A DNA stretch of 64,000 nucleotides, taken from positions 13,082,001-13,146,000 of the forward strand of contig CM075101.1 of the NCBI GenBank assembly GCA_037576195.1, read 5' to 3'. Source of the DNA: Phytoseiulus persimilis (taxonomy: Eukaryota; Arthropoda; Arachnida; Mesostigmata; Phytoseiidae). The notes beneath the pieces are model-generated. The model saw only the letters and a list, made by a program, of their open reading frames with translations. It ran no database searches and had not been told where the DNA came from. The first letter of the stretch is position 1. Each line of letters opens with the position of its first letter. Both the position numbers and the translations under genes were made by a program. Positions 24,782-39,517 of this stretch are shown here, one piece after another.

Positions 24782-25980
24782 TTATGCTTTTTTTAATCGC
24801 GTTTCCAAATAGTATGACACGTTTGCGTCCGTTATTTCTCCTACACTATCGAAGATCTCGTCGGAGGAGATCACCAGTGGTTTCAGTTTGTTCAGCCTGG
24901 CGTACATATGCTTCCTGCCAGACGGGGGTGCTGCAATTTGTCGGAGCTCCATTCAGGTCTCGAACTGTCACACGAGTGGTTTTGGGAATGAGCAGCCAAA
25001 CCAGGTTGAGCTTACCATTCTTGATAAGAACCGAAACGGCTCTGCGGAAGGCCAGATCGATTTGATGGACTCTCGAAGCTTTCGTTTGCTGCCGAGCCAA
25101 CTCCAATCGCTCACATTGCTGTTCAATATCCAGCCTCGGAAATGGTGACACCTCCGCAGCAGAAATCAGCGTTACAACGTCCTGTTCGGGTAAAAATTCT
25201 ATTTGGGATAAAACTTGCGCATAGGGACTCCATCCCCGAGCCAAAACCTCGAGCCGTGATTAAAAGATGTTACACCTCTGAACAATTGAGTTCATCGAAT
25301 GCGAGTCCGACGATGCGTCACGTGCTTTACCTCAACGACCGGCGACGGTTTCAGCAACGAAAATTTCTCCCAAACATTCCCGTCACTGTCAGGTATTTCT
25401 AGTTTCGCGAATTGCTCTCTGATCACAGATTCGGGCACCGGATGCGTTCTCCGTTGGTTTCGTTGAAAGCAATCCTCAATCGATGTCGTGAAAAAAACCG
25501 TGCAGAATGAAAGCTCTCCTGGAATATGGAGCAGCAGATGAAGATAGTATTCATTGATTTCATAGCGTCGAAATCTCCGACCTTGGGTTCGTTTTCCGTC
25601 CACGAAAGCTATGCGTCCGGTTGGAGAAAACACTCACGGGCTCGGATTTCTTGAAACCATTTGTACCGCATGCTGCGCAGATAGAAATTGTCTTCTACAA
25701 TGATGAGGTGGCTTGAATGCTCGGTGCACTTGTGGGCTGTGTCGTCCCCACAGACTGTACAGGTGAAACGGTCCAGAATACCTCTACCCACTTCCAAGAA
25801 ACGCTCTCGGAGATTCCTGAAGCCGTTTCCCTCATGAACAGCTCTCTGTTGTGCGTCGATACTGAACACTTCGTCGAAAACTATGGAAGTGCTATTGGGC
25901 ATCCGAGACTCCAGCAAACGTAAGAGTTCGGATTTCCCGCAAGCTGGCGGACCACAAAGAAGCACAACGGTACAAGCCAT
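24782..25980 (-). CDS. PSTK: O-phosphoseryl-tRNA(Sec) kinase (PSTK)
   Basis: PSTK phosphorylates Ser-tRNA(Sec) to Sep-tRNA(Sec), which SepSecS converts to Sec-tRNA for selenoprotein synthesis. Exons are 25980-25638, 25581-25331, 25247-25016 and 24930-24782, totalling 975 nt (324 aa, near the usual 340-350). The Walker A loop GPPACGKS is at residues 10-17. The family hallmark EDNFYLRSMRY lies around residues 96-106, followed by a lid-type segment with FQRNQRR. The last exons carry HQIDLAFRRAVS and ARLNKLK, matching the PSTK C-terminal helices. Introns are 56, 83 and 85 bp. The ATG at 25980 has a good context (GCGCATGG) and no in-frame upstream ATG. A CTVC...C cluster at residues 74-85 is not a feature I know in this family. 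Its start lies 48 bp from the first ATG of the divergent gene on the plus strand. Confidence 0.9.
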
Positions 25981-26028
25981 GCGCACTCATCGGTCGAATC
26001 GACATTCATCGTTCACCGATGCATATCG
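25981..26028. promoter_or_regulatory. Candidate bidirectional promoter region
   Basis: Only 48 bp separate the PSTK start (minus) from the first possible ATG of the unidentified gene (plus), or 433 bp if that gene starts at 26414. Core elements were not recognised. Divergent transcription from a shared promoter is inferred from spacing alone; if the plus start at 26029 is right, the 5' UTRs must be very short or overlap. Confidence 0.35.
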
Positions 26029-27165
26029 ATGAAAATACTTTCACGCAAAGCACCTGTGAGCTGGCAGCCCCCTAGGCCCAATCACTGCTCTCTATCCGAG
26101 TCTGATCGCGCGGAGTCAATCCCCGCTATCCCGCAGCTCGAAATTTCTCCCTCATCGGAAGCGCAAGCTCGAGCCTCCAAGCGAAACAGAAGTACTTGCT
26201 CAAGTATCCACAGTGAGTCGAACGCAGAGAAACTCCAATCATAGATGACAAGCGACAGCGCTGTTATTGTTTACGAAGATTCGTAGCAGACGACTGCTGT
26301 GCGTGTACTGCTCGTGAGCTCGCCTCAGTGTGCTTGCCGCCGTTGAGTAGGACTAGTCAGCCATCAGCCGGGCGGGTTTTCGGAAGCTTAGTCGAACCAA
26401 TTTAGGATCCAAAATGAGGTATCTCTCCGAAGAAAGGAAGAAAGATATTGTCGGGCGACTCCGGAATCAGGCTTTGAGGATACACATGCTCAAGTCCCGG
26501 CACAGTCATATCGTGTCCCAGCTTGGTGAGTTGTTTCGTTGCACTCCATTTTGCCGCCTAAATAACTGAGTGCTCGAGAGAAATCATCTGCTCGAGTCTG
26601 GCGCCCACATTTTGATTGAGCCCTCTGCAGAATCTCTATCTCAGTTGGAGAGCATGTCCTGATCCTCCGATGCTCTGCTTCTAATGAAGCATGCTTTGTA
26701 TCATCGATAGAGCGTATAATTCTTACTATTCTATCCTGCAAAATTACCGGCCAACACACGGACTCGGCAGATGCTCCGTTCGCTCTGATTCCTCCAGTGA
26801 TCACTTCCATCTCCTGTGGAGACCGCTCAATGAACAATCCTCCAAGTCCTCTCCACATTTCCACCAGATCTCCTAATATACTATCGAGTATAAGAGCTCC
26901 GCTCGTTCTTCCAGGCGAACAGATGGCCCAGGTTCAAGCTACTTGTGACATCGCTCTAGCTGCTGACTCTGACCGACTCCTCGCGACAGCCAGCCGACTC
27001 GCTAGAGATTGGCTTGAAAACGGATCTCCGGACGAAGGGGTTGAGAACGAGATTGAAAAGCTCCTGTCATCCCTCGAGAAACGCACTTATCCTTCGAGAT
27101 GGATCGTCGATTTCAAGAGCTCGGAACCGCCGATCGATGGCATCGTGTCAGATGGGGCCGACTGA
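26029..27165 (+). CDS. Unidentified three-exon gene, 184 aa
   Basis: Exons are 26029-26212, 26406-26525 and 26915-27165. Donors are GTGAGT and GTGAGT; acceptors are TTTAG and TTCCAG. Both joins keep phase 1, and the total is 555 nt (184 aa). A shorter model starts at the ATG at 26414 in exon 2 (120 aa), with exon 1 noncoding. Residues 1-61 are Ser/Pro/Arg-rich and look disordered (ASKRNRSTCSSIH). Residues about 64-160 are predicted helical, with RYLSEERKKDIVGRLRNQAL and a second helix rich in Ala and acidic residues (CDIALAADSDRLLATASRLA). The tail, KRTYPSRWIVDFKSSEPP, is probably extended. No signal peptide or membrane segment is seen. I do not recognise the family; a small subunit of a nuclear or cytosolic complex would fit, as a guess. 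Confidence 0.6.
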
Positions 27166-29915
27166 ACGATCCGCGATCGGTGGCAGCACACTCTCACGCA
27201 GTTAAAGTTCTCTGCTCTCCATATCCTCGTTCAACTCACGAAAAAGCCGTTCGTTGAATCAAAAAGGCAAGCCACGGCAAACTGGTATCAGGCTCTAATT
27301 CACACACTCATGGAAAGCTCTCAAAGAAGATCGGCGCTTCATCAACTGCTCTTAGGTTTCAGGTGTATATAAGATGTAATTAGAGAAGTATAAAGATGTT
27401 TCCCTTGGCTAGCTTTCTGGACACTTTGTTCATCAAACTGTTTCCCTGTTCGCGTTTCTTCTGCATTCTCGGCGTTGTTCGAATCGGCTTGATTGATCTA
27501 ATCTGTTTCGATGTATTTGATACCCCAGATTGGCCTCAAATAAACCCGATGGACCCGGTAGCATGCGAGCCTTGATTCCTCTATTAGCTTTGCTTATGAG
27601 AGGGATGGAAGTGGAAATAGACAAGGAGACGAAACTCAGATGCATACTAATCGTTGACTGACAGCGCCGTCTCTCTTCAAATCCGCTCCCGGTACTTAGT
27701 CATCCGATCTATTTCCCCCAAGGAAGTATGCTTCCGAAAAACATTCACTGTGGCTAGATCAAACACTTGAGCTGATCCCGTTACCTGGCAGGACTCCCCC
27801 ATATCATGCAGGATTTCCGAGGGGGCCTTGATCATGCCTACTGCCTCCAGAGGGGGGCAGCATTTGCTGATGATGATCAGAGGCGGTACTTCGCACTTTT
27901 GGCGGTTTACCGAGCGCGGCCACTGATGCCAGCCGCTCCAGTGACGTCTCCCGTTCTCCCATTCGCCTAGAACTCCGGATCCTTGAGAGCATATGCATCT
28001 TGTTTGTTTTAGAGGGTGTTTTATAATATGAGCCGCAAACTCCAGTTTAATCTTCCATTCTTCTGGGTCGTGCGTTAATGTTTTTTTCCATTCCTTCCGC
28101 AATCACAGTCCCTTCTGTGGATCATAGGGTTCCCTCTCTATTAGTTGATCCACTCAAAAAAAAATTCCCAGGCGCTGCAGCGATCCCAGCCAGAATCACA
28201 GGTTATGAATGAATTTGAGGCCCACTAGCTCGACCGGTTGCGTTAGCTATATCATCGCATCGGGAAAAAACAATAATCGCTATGCGTACATCACGGGCGA
28301 GCCAAGGTCGAGCAAGCTGTTGAAATGAACAGAGCGAACGAGGTAAGGCAGCCGGCCAGCTGCTCGCTCACGCTATGTTCCCTGGAGGCTGCGGAGAATA
28401 CGCGACTCACACCTTGCGACTCTTAGATCACATTGTCGAACTTTCCAGGAGCCCTGGCCGCTCATTTCCGAAAGATCACCCCTAATTCGAGTTTTTCCGG
28501 AAAAACCGGTGTCAAGAAGCTTCCAATCGTCGTAGCTCGATCGCTGAATCAGATCTGGCAGCTCAACTTGATCTGTGGAACATAAACTCCTCGTTGCGGC
28601 CTCGTGCTGGATAGCATCGAGCGCCGTCATAGCGAGTTCCATTGCACGATTCGGGGAAAAAGACTTCGCATATTCTGATTCGCTGGAATCATGCCCCACA
28701 CGCGTTATACAGGGTGGTCAACGTAAGTCGGGAATTTTCTTGCCCTTCCTTCTTTTGGTCATAATTCGGTGAAAAATGCCGATTCTGCAAATTCTGAGAG
28801 AATGACGCATACATCCCTCGGTTATTTGCGTCAGTCGGTTGAGAATTTACTCTTCTGGGATGCCTCGGAAAATGCTATTTCTTTCGAACTTCTTCAAAAA
28901 AACTGCGCATGAAACGTCTCAAGTGAATCGATCCATTTCGTACTGATTCAATTGGATGCGGCGAAGGACTCCCCACAGTAACTGAAGGAGTGGCGAGCAT
29001 CGATCGGAAGCTCGAGATTGACGACCAATCGTACATCATCACAAAACTCATCGGTCTGTTGACACAATCTCGACCCCGATTCAATACCCCTATCTCATCA
29101 GGGCAGCCGAATTCGAGAAATTTTCCTTTAGCGAAAAGTTCTTCGTCCCAACCACCCGACATAAAGGTACCGGATCGATCCAACCACATTTATTTTCGCT
29201 CAGAGATCGAGCTCATTCCGTTTTTCGTCACGGGAAGAAAAACGGCAAAAGCTCAATTTTTTACACGGAAAGAAAGTGGTCAACAGATTGACGCAAAGCG
29301 GGTACAGATGCGTCGTCCTTTCTATCCATCGCAGAAAGAATTTCCAGAATCGAACCTTTTTCACTGGACCGTTTTCCAGACTGGCCAGACGCGGCGAAGA
29401 AAAGCACACAGGGGTGAATCCATATTTGTCCAACCTCGCGTTCAGATATAACGCAGGCGTTCAAACTGTTGGTTGCAAATAATCGAGAGCTCGGGGAGTA
29501 GAACTCCATCATACGACGGCAAAATCGTAGACGTTCTGCCGAGAGACTCGGTCATTCTCTCCGATACGAGCCGAATTTGCGAGGTCTTCCCGGGAGCGTT
29601 CTTGAGGTAGAAAGCTGACATCTCCTAAAGAATCGGAACACGTCGTTCTCGTTGCTCAAGAATGCGACTCTTCAGACGCCGCCGTGATTGAAAAAACTGA
29701 AGAGAAAGGAATCAGCTCAGCTTTCAAGCGCCTTGTAAACAATGCCGCTCCACGTTAGAAATGAGCTGATCTCCTGAGTTGCTTCATACGTATCGGGATT
29801 TCTACAGCGGCTCGACAGCGAGCTGTCTAGCTCTCACTTGAAATTGTAACTCTGACACCTGGGGGATCTCGAACCCTATATCTCAGCAGACACGATTATG
29901 TTTTCCCTTGTATTA
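27166..29915. other. No assignable gene
   Basis: Protein-like fragments exist on the minus strand (28373-28699, containing NRAMELAMTALDAIQHEA; 27677-28102, containing LIIISKCCPPLEAV). One plus-strand ORF spans 28990-29451. None could be joined by convincing splice sites or assigned to a family. The CC-x-P segment resembles ectodomains of some arthropod Methuselah-type receptors only vaguely, and no seven-helix region was found. Confidence 0.4.
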
Positions 29916-29919
29916 TACG

Positions 29920-29925
29920 TTTATT
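29920..29925 (-). terminator. Poly(A) signal for COX6C gene
   Basis: AATAAA on the minus strand (TTTATT on plus), about 30 bp beyond the COX6C stop codon. The spacing is typical for a short metazoan 3' UTR. Confidence 0.65.
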
Positions 29926-29955
29926 GGCATTCAAAGTAACGGCTATCAAGCTAAT

Positions 29956-30189
29956 TCAGTCCCTTGGAGCTTTACCGTTCCTTTCAAATATTCCCAATTT
30001 CTTCATTCGCTCTGCATCCTTGATGGGATCGTAGGTTTTGTAGAAATCGGCGTACTTCTGTTTGCGCGGTTCGATGACACCGTATTTCCAACCTACGGCG
30101 GATAGAGCCGCTATAGACACACTGATCACCAGGGACTTGGAGGCGGCTCGACGGAAGTGCCCATGGTATGGCGCTGGGGGTGCCGACAT
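29956..30189 (-). CDS. COX6C: Cytochrome c oxidase subunit 6C
   Basis: A nuclear-encoded small subunit of mitochondrial complex IV, anchored in the inner membrane. The CDS is one exon of 78 codons (77 aa; the family is about 70-77). After a short basic N-terminus (PYHGHFRRAASK) comes one transmembrane helix at residues about 18-35 (SLVISVSIAALSAVGWKYGV). The conserved matrix/IMS tail follows, with RKQKYADFYKTYDPIKDAE and MKKLGIFE, which matches the animal COX6C signature. No cleavable presequence is expected. The ATG at 30189 is directly preceded by a good acceptor (CTGTTTCCAG), so the upstream in-frame extension is probably intron and a noncoding first exon should lie above it. Confidence 0.85.
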   Translation of the reverse strand: MSAPPAPYHGHFRRAASKSLVISVSIAALSAVGWKYGVIEPRKQKYADFYKTYDPIKDAERMKKLGIFERNGKAPRD

Positions 30190-34430
<4,241 letters not shown>

Positions 34431-35036
34431 GACAACGTTGTCTTCGTTTGGGATTTCGTTTCGGGCGCAGCAGTCTTGCTGAACCCCGTATGCTTGGTTG
34501 AACATTTCGTGGGATTCGGGCTGACAGCGACGTGCTTGCAGATCGTGTCCTTGCGAACGAGAGCGGAGTTTCGTCTATTCTACTTCCTGCCACTTTTGTC
34601 GTTTCTTAAGCAGACACAGAAAAAACATGCCTAGTTTTCGGTGGTACGAACAATTGTCAGGTGGAACGCAGCTGCATCATCCCTGTGGCTTCTCGTTGGT
34701 GCATGCGCAACATCTCAATCAAACAGTCGGTGATCTGTTCTCCTGGATGTTCGTTAATTGTTCATCTTGAAGGAGACCTGCCGTTCTCGAACCAGACCTA
34801 CGGGCAGACAATGCAACACGGGATACGAGCGCTCAGATACTTTACCATCGAACGAGGAGTGCTCCGAAACGTATAGGATAGTGTTTGATAAATGAGCGAT
34901 ATTTGTACCTAAGGTGTCTTCAATGCTGTGTTTTCATTTGCCGTCCGCAATGTAATGCCAAATCAAAACGACAAGAGCTTTGATGTTCCTTATACTTATG
35001 CTCAAATATGCTTTTTGATTCCACCAAAATACTGAG
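34431..35036. other. eRF1 3' flank; one weak exon candidate
   Basis: Holds the eRF1 3' UTR. From about 34660, after an acceptor (CAATTGTCAG), a 71-codon plus-strand ORF runs to a TAG at 34876 and contains SVICSPGCSLIVHLEGDLPF. It could be an upstream exon of the cysteine-rich gene that follows, but no in-phase donor was found. Confidence 0.35.
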
Positions 35037-35483
35037 AGTCTCGAGACGAAGCTGACATGCATCGACGAAGTCACTTCGGAATCAGAAACCAAAATTCACT
35101 TGATTCTCACATCGTCTCACGGGGGTGGCATCGCTTTTGATTTGCTGAACGCGTTGGAATGGCCCCCTATTGATAATCATAGAGGATCGGACGCGTTCGT
35201 CTAGTGCTCATAGATGGACCTCGTTTCAACAATCAGTGTGTGTAGTGATGCGACGCATTGGTGAGCATCGCCGAGTCTTTTGGAAACTTGACGCGCCTTT
35301 GTATTCCATGTGAGACCATCATCGCGGACGCGGGGCGCGATCGAATTAAATGCTGCCTCATTCATCAAGATCTCAAGGAATGCAGCCCTTCTGACATGGA
35401 GCGACGAGGCTCGCTAGTTTGCTGTGGAGTGTTAGCTCTCGAGAATCGATTGATTTGCTGTCGATGTGGGCTTAGTATTACGA
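35037..35483 (+). CDS. UBE3D-like cysteine-rich exons (partial)
   Basis: Two plus-strand segments are noted. The better one is open from 35249 to 35483 and ends at a consensus donor (GTGAGT). It is rich in paired cysteines: TRLCIPCETII, RIKCCLIHQD, SLVCCGVLALEN and RLICCRCGLSIT. The order C-x2-C-x2-I-I ... CC ... I-C-x2-C resembles the zinc-binding core of UBE3D, an E3 ubiquitin ligase that binds cyclin B and UbcH10. The human protein has a comparable CQSC...ICKRC arrangement. The second segment, 35037-35204 (contains ETKIHLILTSSHGGG), could be the preceding beta-rich exon, but the join is unresolved. No start, C-terminal exons or stop were established. The family assignment rests on cysteine spacing recalled by eye and is tentative. 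Confidence 0.38.
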
Positions 35484-36973
35484 GTGAGTTTTCTCTTTTA
35501 ACATAAGGAGCGGCTCCACGGAAAGACCTCAGTCAAGATCAACTTCGAAGCGAATCTGAACAGCGGCTCTGAGTGACAGGAAGAATCCGGGAACTGCGGT
35601 AGCTGGTAGAAGACCAGGCGCGCGCGGTCGAGCCGCGCAGTAATGGCCGATTGGACTTGCGTCATCCTTGCGCGATTGCGATCCGTGCAAGGCGCACATT
35701 CATACGTGCGTCCGGACTGTTCTCCGAGGAACTTCCCATGGTCCTCCTGTGATAATCATGTGCTCGGATCGTCGGTGTGGAAGAGATTGAACGTGTCAGA
35801 GCAGACCCGCGCCAAGTTCAGACGTATCTCCGCGGGATCGTCGGGACCCAGACGCTGTCCAACTATGCTCATCCAACGAAGATCAGTCGGTCCTTTTGGT
35901 TACTCCGCTGCGGGCTGTTGAGAGAGAGAGGGGGTTGCGTAGATTCGTACGTGCGTGAGTTCGGAGCGGTTGATGGTGCTCTAAGAATCTCTGTGTCTCG
36001 CAGAATAGAAGGTTTGCGTTGCTCTACCAAAGCATTTTCACGTTGACATGTCTCGATCGGAGCGTTACGTAACTGAGTCAAAAGAGAGAGATTGTTCGAT
36101 GACGGCAAATAAGCTACTGCGCGTCATCACCTGGCGCCACTAGATCTCCGGGCGATTCTTGAGACCAGAGGCGAAACCGATGCTTCCTGTTGCATTGTGG
36201 TCGGAAATTCCAGCGCCTTCCCTTCACTCTCAAAAGCATTAGGCGAGGGTGCTCTGAGTCCCTAGGAAAGAGGTGTCTCTCAAAGTTTATCATAAACAAA
36301 GATCGTGGGATCAAAGACAGGTAGTATAAGAGCAGCAATAGACAGACGAAGACAAACGTTCTATTGGGGTGCGGAAAGCGATGTGACTCCGAAGTAAAGC
36401 ACTAGTGACTTCATGCATTCACCAGCATTGCAAACCAGGTGCGGAACGCGTATTTTCCAACTCGGATGGTCAAGCTGAAATGCTCCGATATCTCTTCTCG
36501 GAGTGAGATCGTGGACTAGCCAACAGTGCCGGGTGCTCTGCTCGAGTGCATGCGCTGTCTTGAAGCCCACATTCTGGATGTTTGGCAAGATTCCAGTGCG
36601 TTAAAGCTCCGGAACGTTTCTTCGAGCGGTCAGGACCATGCCCATCAGTTTCTGTGCTGCCCTTCTCCAAGGAAACGTTCAGTCGGGTCCGCGATTCCAG
36701 CAGATCAATTCCGTTTTTGCTCATCATTTTGCAACAACAAATTGAATTCAGGCGTTTTGCTTTGCTCATATCAGGGAAGCTCTCATTTGTGGCGACGCGC
36801 CCAATCATAGTCCGCGAGAAGCAAGCCGGCCAAGAAGTAATTTTTGGCACAAGGTTAGAGGAGATGGTCGTAGTGACTTGCAATCTTGAATACCGAGTGA
36901 CGCGTGTTGTGGACCGTTAGACTTGTTGGTCTTGTATTGCGATTGACAAACATCACGGGGATCGGTCGGTCGA
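35484..36973. other. No assignable gene
   Basis: Should contain later exons if the cysteine-rich gene is real, but I could not identify them. ORFs at 35777-36046 plus, 36582-36920 plus and 36470-36883 minus overlap and lack domains or matched splice sites. Confidence 0.4.
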
Positions 36974-37322
36974 TTATTTCGTTGGGCACAAATGTTCAAA
37001 GTCGCACCACACGGCCGCTGCAGCCGAACACTGCGAAATAGTCCACTCGATATTCCGCGTTGAGACCACAGTCAGAAAACTACTCTCCCTTTTCGCCATT
37101 AGCTTGATGGGTTGACGGTCCTTGGATAAGCTCGGGAATGAGAGAAGCATCTTATCGGCTTGAGACGCCACAGAATGTGTTTCGGAGCTCAAAAAAATAC
37201 TTACCCCCATCGCTCCGGTCTGGATAACTGGTCACTCCGAAAACATCCAGTTGCTGATCAACATGGATGAGCTGAGATAGCGGCGACGATTCCTTGTCAA
37301 TACGTTTAGAAATAGAAGCGGT
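36974..37322 (-). CDS. Candidate two-exon fragment, unidentified
   Basis: Exons 37322-37205 and 37158-36974 are joined by a 46-bp intron with a strong donor (GTAAGT) and a CAAG acceptor. Phases agree, giving 100 codons to a TAA. The first exon contains [20 protein letters not shown], the second [19 protein letters not shown]. There is no ATG in the first exon, so an upstream exon would have to lie inside or antisense to the SLC25A42 gene, which starts 51 bp away on the other strand. No family was recognised. The strong donor and ordinary composition argue for reality; the missing start and very short intron argue against. Confidence 0.28.
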
Positions 37323-37372
37323 CTAACAGCCCGCATCCATGTGATTCCAGGACTCCAGAATGCTGTGATGTG

Positions 37373-39266
37373 ATGCCATCAGGGCCCAACCCAATCTCGC
37401 AAACTGTTGAACCCTTTCGTATCCCTCAGCTGAGACCACTGGCCTCGTCAACGGAAACCGTTTCGAAGGATGACGCTCCCTTCACGAAGCTGTACCCGAT
37501 CATGTCTTCTCTTGGCGCGGGGGCGATAGCGGGCGCTGTGGCCAAAACAGTTGTCGCTCCTCTTGACAGAACCAAAATCAACTTCCAGAGTGAGTTCACG
37601 CATCTCGGCTTCGAATCGCCCTCTGAGGGTTAGCCTTGATCGTCCACCAGGTTTTTCCCCGGTTGTCCTGCTGAGCGCTGAATATTTCAAAATTTTGCAG
37701 TTCGGAATGAACCGTACTCGCTACGGAAGGCATTCAAGTTCTTGGGAGAGAGTTACAGAAGAGACGGGTTGTCGTCATGGTGGCGCGGAAATTCGGCTAC
37801 GATGGCTAGAGTCATCCCTTACGCAGCTCTGCAATATTCCTGCCATGAACAATACAAGAAGCTACTCAAGGTCGAGACGGACGAACAGCGCGCACAAAAG
37901 CACGGCACATGTTTTATTGCGGGTAAGGTTTAAGCTTTCGTGAGCCAGCGTCTCAAGTTTTCACATCGATCGCCCATCGAAGCTCCCGTCGCCTCCTGGA
38001 GGCCGGAATCGAAATAATTTTCCTTTCTCTTCGGCAGGGAGTATGGCAGGTTGTACAGCTGCATCGTTGACTTACCCGTTGGATTTAGCTAGAGCTCGGA
38101 TGGCGGTTTCTCGCTGCGAAACGTACAAAAACCTAAGTGAGTCCAGCTGTCGTGCCATGAGCATCAGGCTCATTCCATGGAAGACTGGATTGAGAATCGT
38201 AAAGATCATCAAATTCGAAGGACCTCGGGAGTCAGTTCTAGAATTACACTCGCTGTTCGCGAAACCGCACTCCAACCACTGACCTCGTTGCAGGCGAAGT
38301 CTTCCTGAAAATTTGGACAAACGAGGGTCCGCAAGCCCTGTACCGAGGCTTCGTGCCTTCTCTTCTCGGCGTGATACCTTACGCCGGAGCAAGTTTCTAC
38401 ACATACGAGTTCCTCAAGCGCCATCGTTCCGCCCAGACAAACTTGTCGAGCGAGAAGGATTCGGGCCGATTGCATCCCGTCGAACGACTCGCGTTCGGAG
38501 CCGCCGCCGGTCTCCTAGGTCAAAGCACATCCTACCCTCTGGACATAGTTAGGAGAAGGATGCAAACGTCCAGACTGACAGGTCAGTTGCGCCTCTTTTT
38601 TCCGAACTCTTTGATAGGTTCGCATCATCTGCCTTCGTGTCCCTGGCTCCAAAGCTACTGTGCTCCATTCGGGGTACAATTAAAGAGCCCAGCTCCAAAA
38701 CGTCACTATCCGCTTGTGCGGCTCTTGACAGAACAACGGAAAACTGTCGAAGAGACGAATATAATTCTTGTTTTGTGCAGCGTAACAAATGAGGTTAGTC
38801 ATGCTCAGCGGAGAGTTGTATTCGTTGAATCCAGCGGAATATGGAGGTTATGAGAACTAGTGACTAGATGGGGAGGTGCCGCTTCGGATCCCAACCCGAT
38901 TTCGTCTGGTTGGAGAATATAGGAAGAAAACGACTCCAGGATTTTTACGTATACTATGGAGTGCGGGATATCGAGGCCAACGATATTCTGAAATGATCCC
39001 ATGATCGGTGACTTCGGAGATGTGACGCTTTTGAACTGGGCTCTCAAATTTCTCTCCGGATCGCTTCAACAGGCTTTTCCTGATTGATTGCAGGTCAGAA
39101 ATACAGGACCATTCGTGGAACAATACTGCACATCAAGAAACATGAGGGCCTCCGTCGGGGCCTCTACAAAGGACTAAGTATGAACTGGATCAAAGGGCCT
39201 ATCGCAACAGGCACGTCATTCACTGTGTATGATATCATCAGGAACTTACTTGATCATCACATGTGA
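37373..39266 (+). CDS. SLC25A42: Mitochondrial coenzyme A carrier, SLC25A42-like
   Basis: A member of the mitochondrial carrier family; SLC25A42 imports CoA into the matrix in exchange for adenine nucleotides. Exons are 37373-37589, 37701-37922, 38038-38136, 38294-38581 and 39094-39266, totalling 999 nt (332 aa; human 318). The three carrier repeats each hold a P-x-D/E-x2-K/R signature: PLDRTK (repeat 1), PLDLAR (repeat 2) and PLDIVR (repeat 3). SLC25A42-type segments include [33 protein letters not shown] and [19 protein letters not shown], which separate it from the related SLC25A16. Residues 1-45 are a polar N-terminal extension. The ATG at 37373 was preferred because the preceding in-frame triplet is GTG. 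Introns are 111-512 bp with GT-AG ends. An AATAAA lies 246 bp past the stop. Confidence 0.92.
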
Positions 39267-39511
39267 ATTGCGAAACGTGATCGACTTTCGGCAGCGTCTA
39301 TCTGCGGCTGATGCAGGAACGGTCGCTCGCGGCGGAGGTTTCGCAGTAATGACATAGATGGCAGTTGCGCTTTCGTAAAAGAATCACCCCGGTGAAGCCT
39401 TGATACAGAGCGCACAGGTCCAGTATTTTCTGCTTTGTCGAGTGATGAAGGCGCTCGAAGATTGATTCACTGCTCAGATGACTCTAGTGACAGTTTAGTT
39501 TTATGTGGCGG

Positions 39512-39517
39512 AATAAA
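39512..39517 (+). terminator. Poly(A) signal for SLC25A42-like gene
   Basis: AATAAA (in GGAATAAAGAC), 246 bp after the stop codon, followed by a T/GT-rich stretch (TGTTTTCCTGATGTG) typical of a downstream element. Confidence 0.55.

Noticed and set aside
27677-28102. Methuselah-type receptor exon (CC-P motif)
   Set aside because: Only one short motif is suggestive; no seven-transmembrane region or further exons were found nearby.
29832-29876. tRNA gene (GGTTCGAGATCCC-like box on the minus strand near 29850)
   Set aside because: No matching A box or cloverleaf could be drawn; no tRNA was recognised anywhere in the window.
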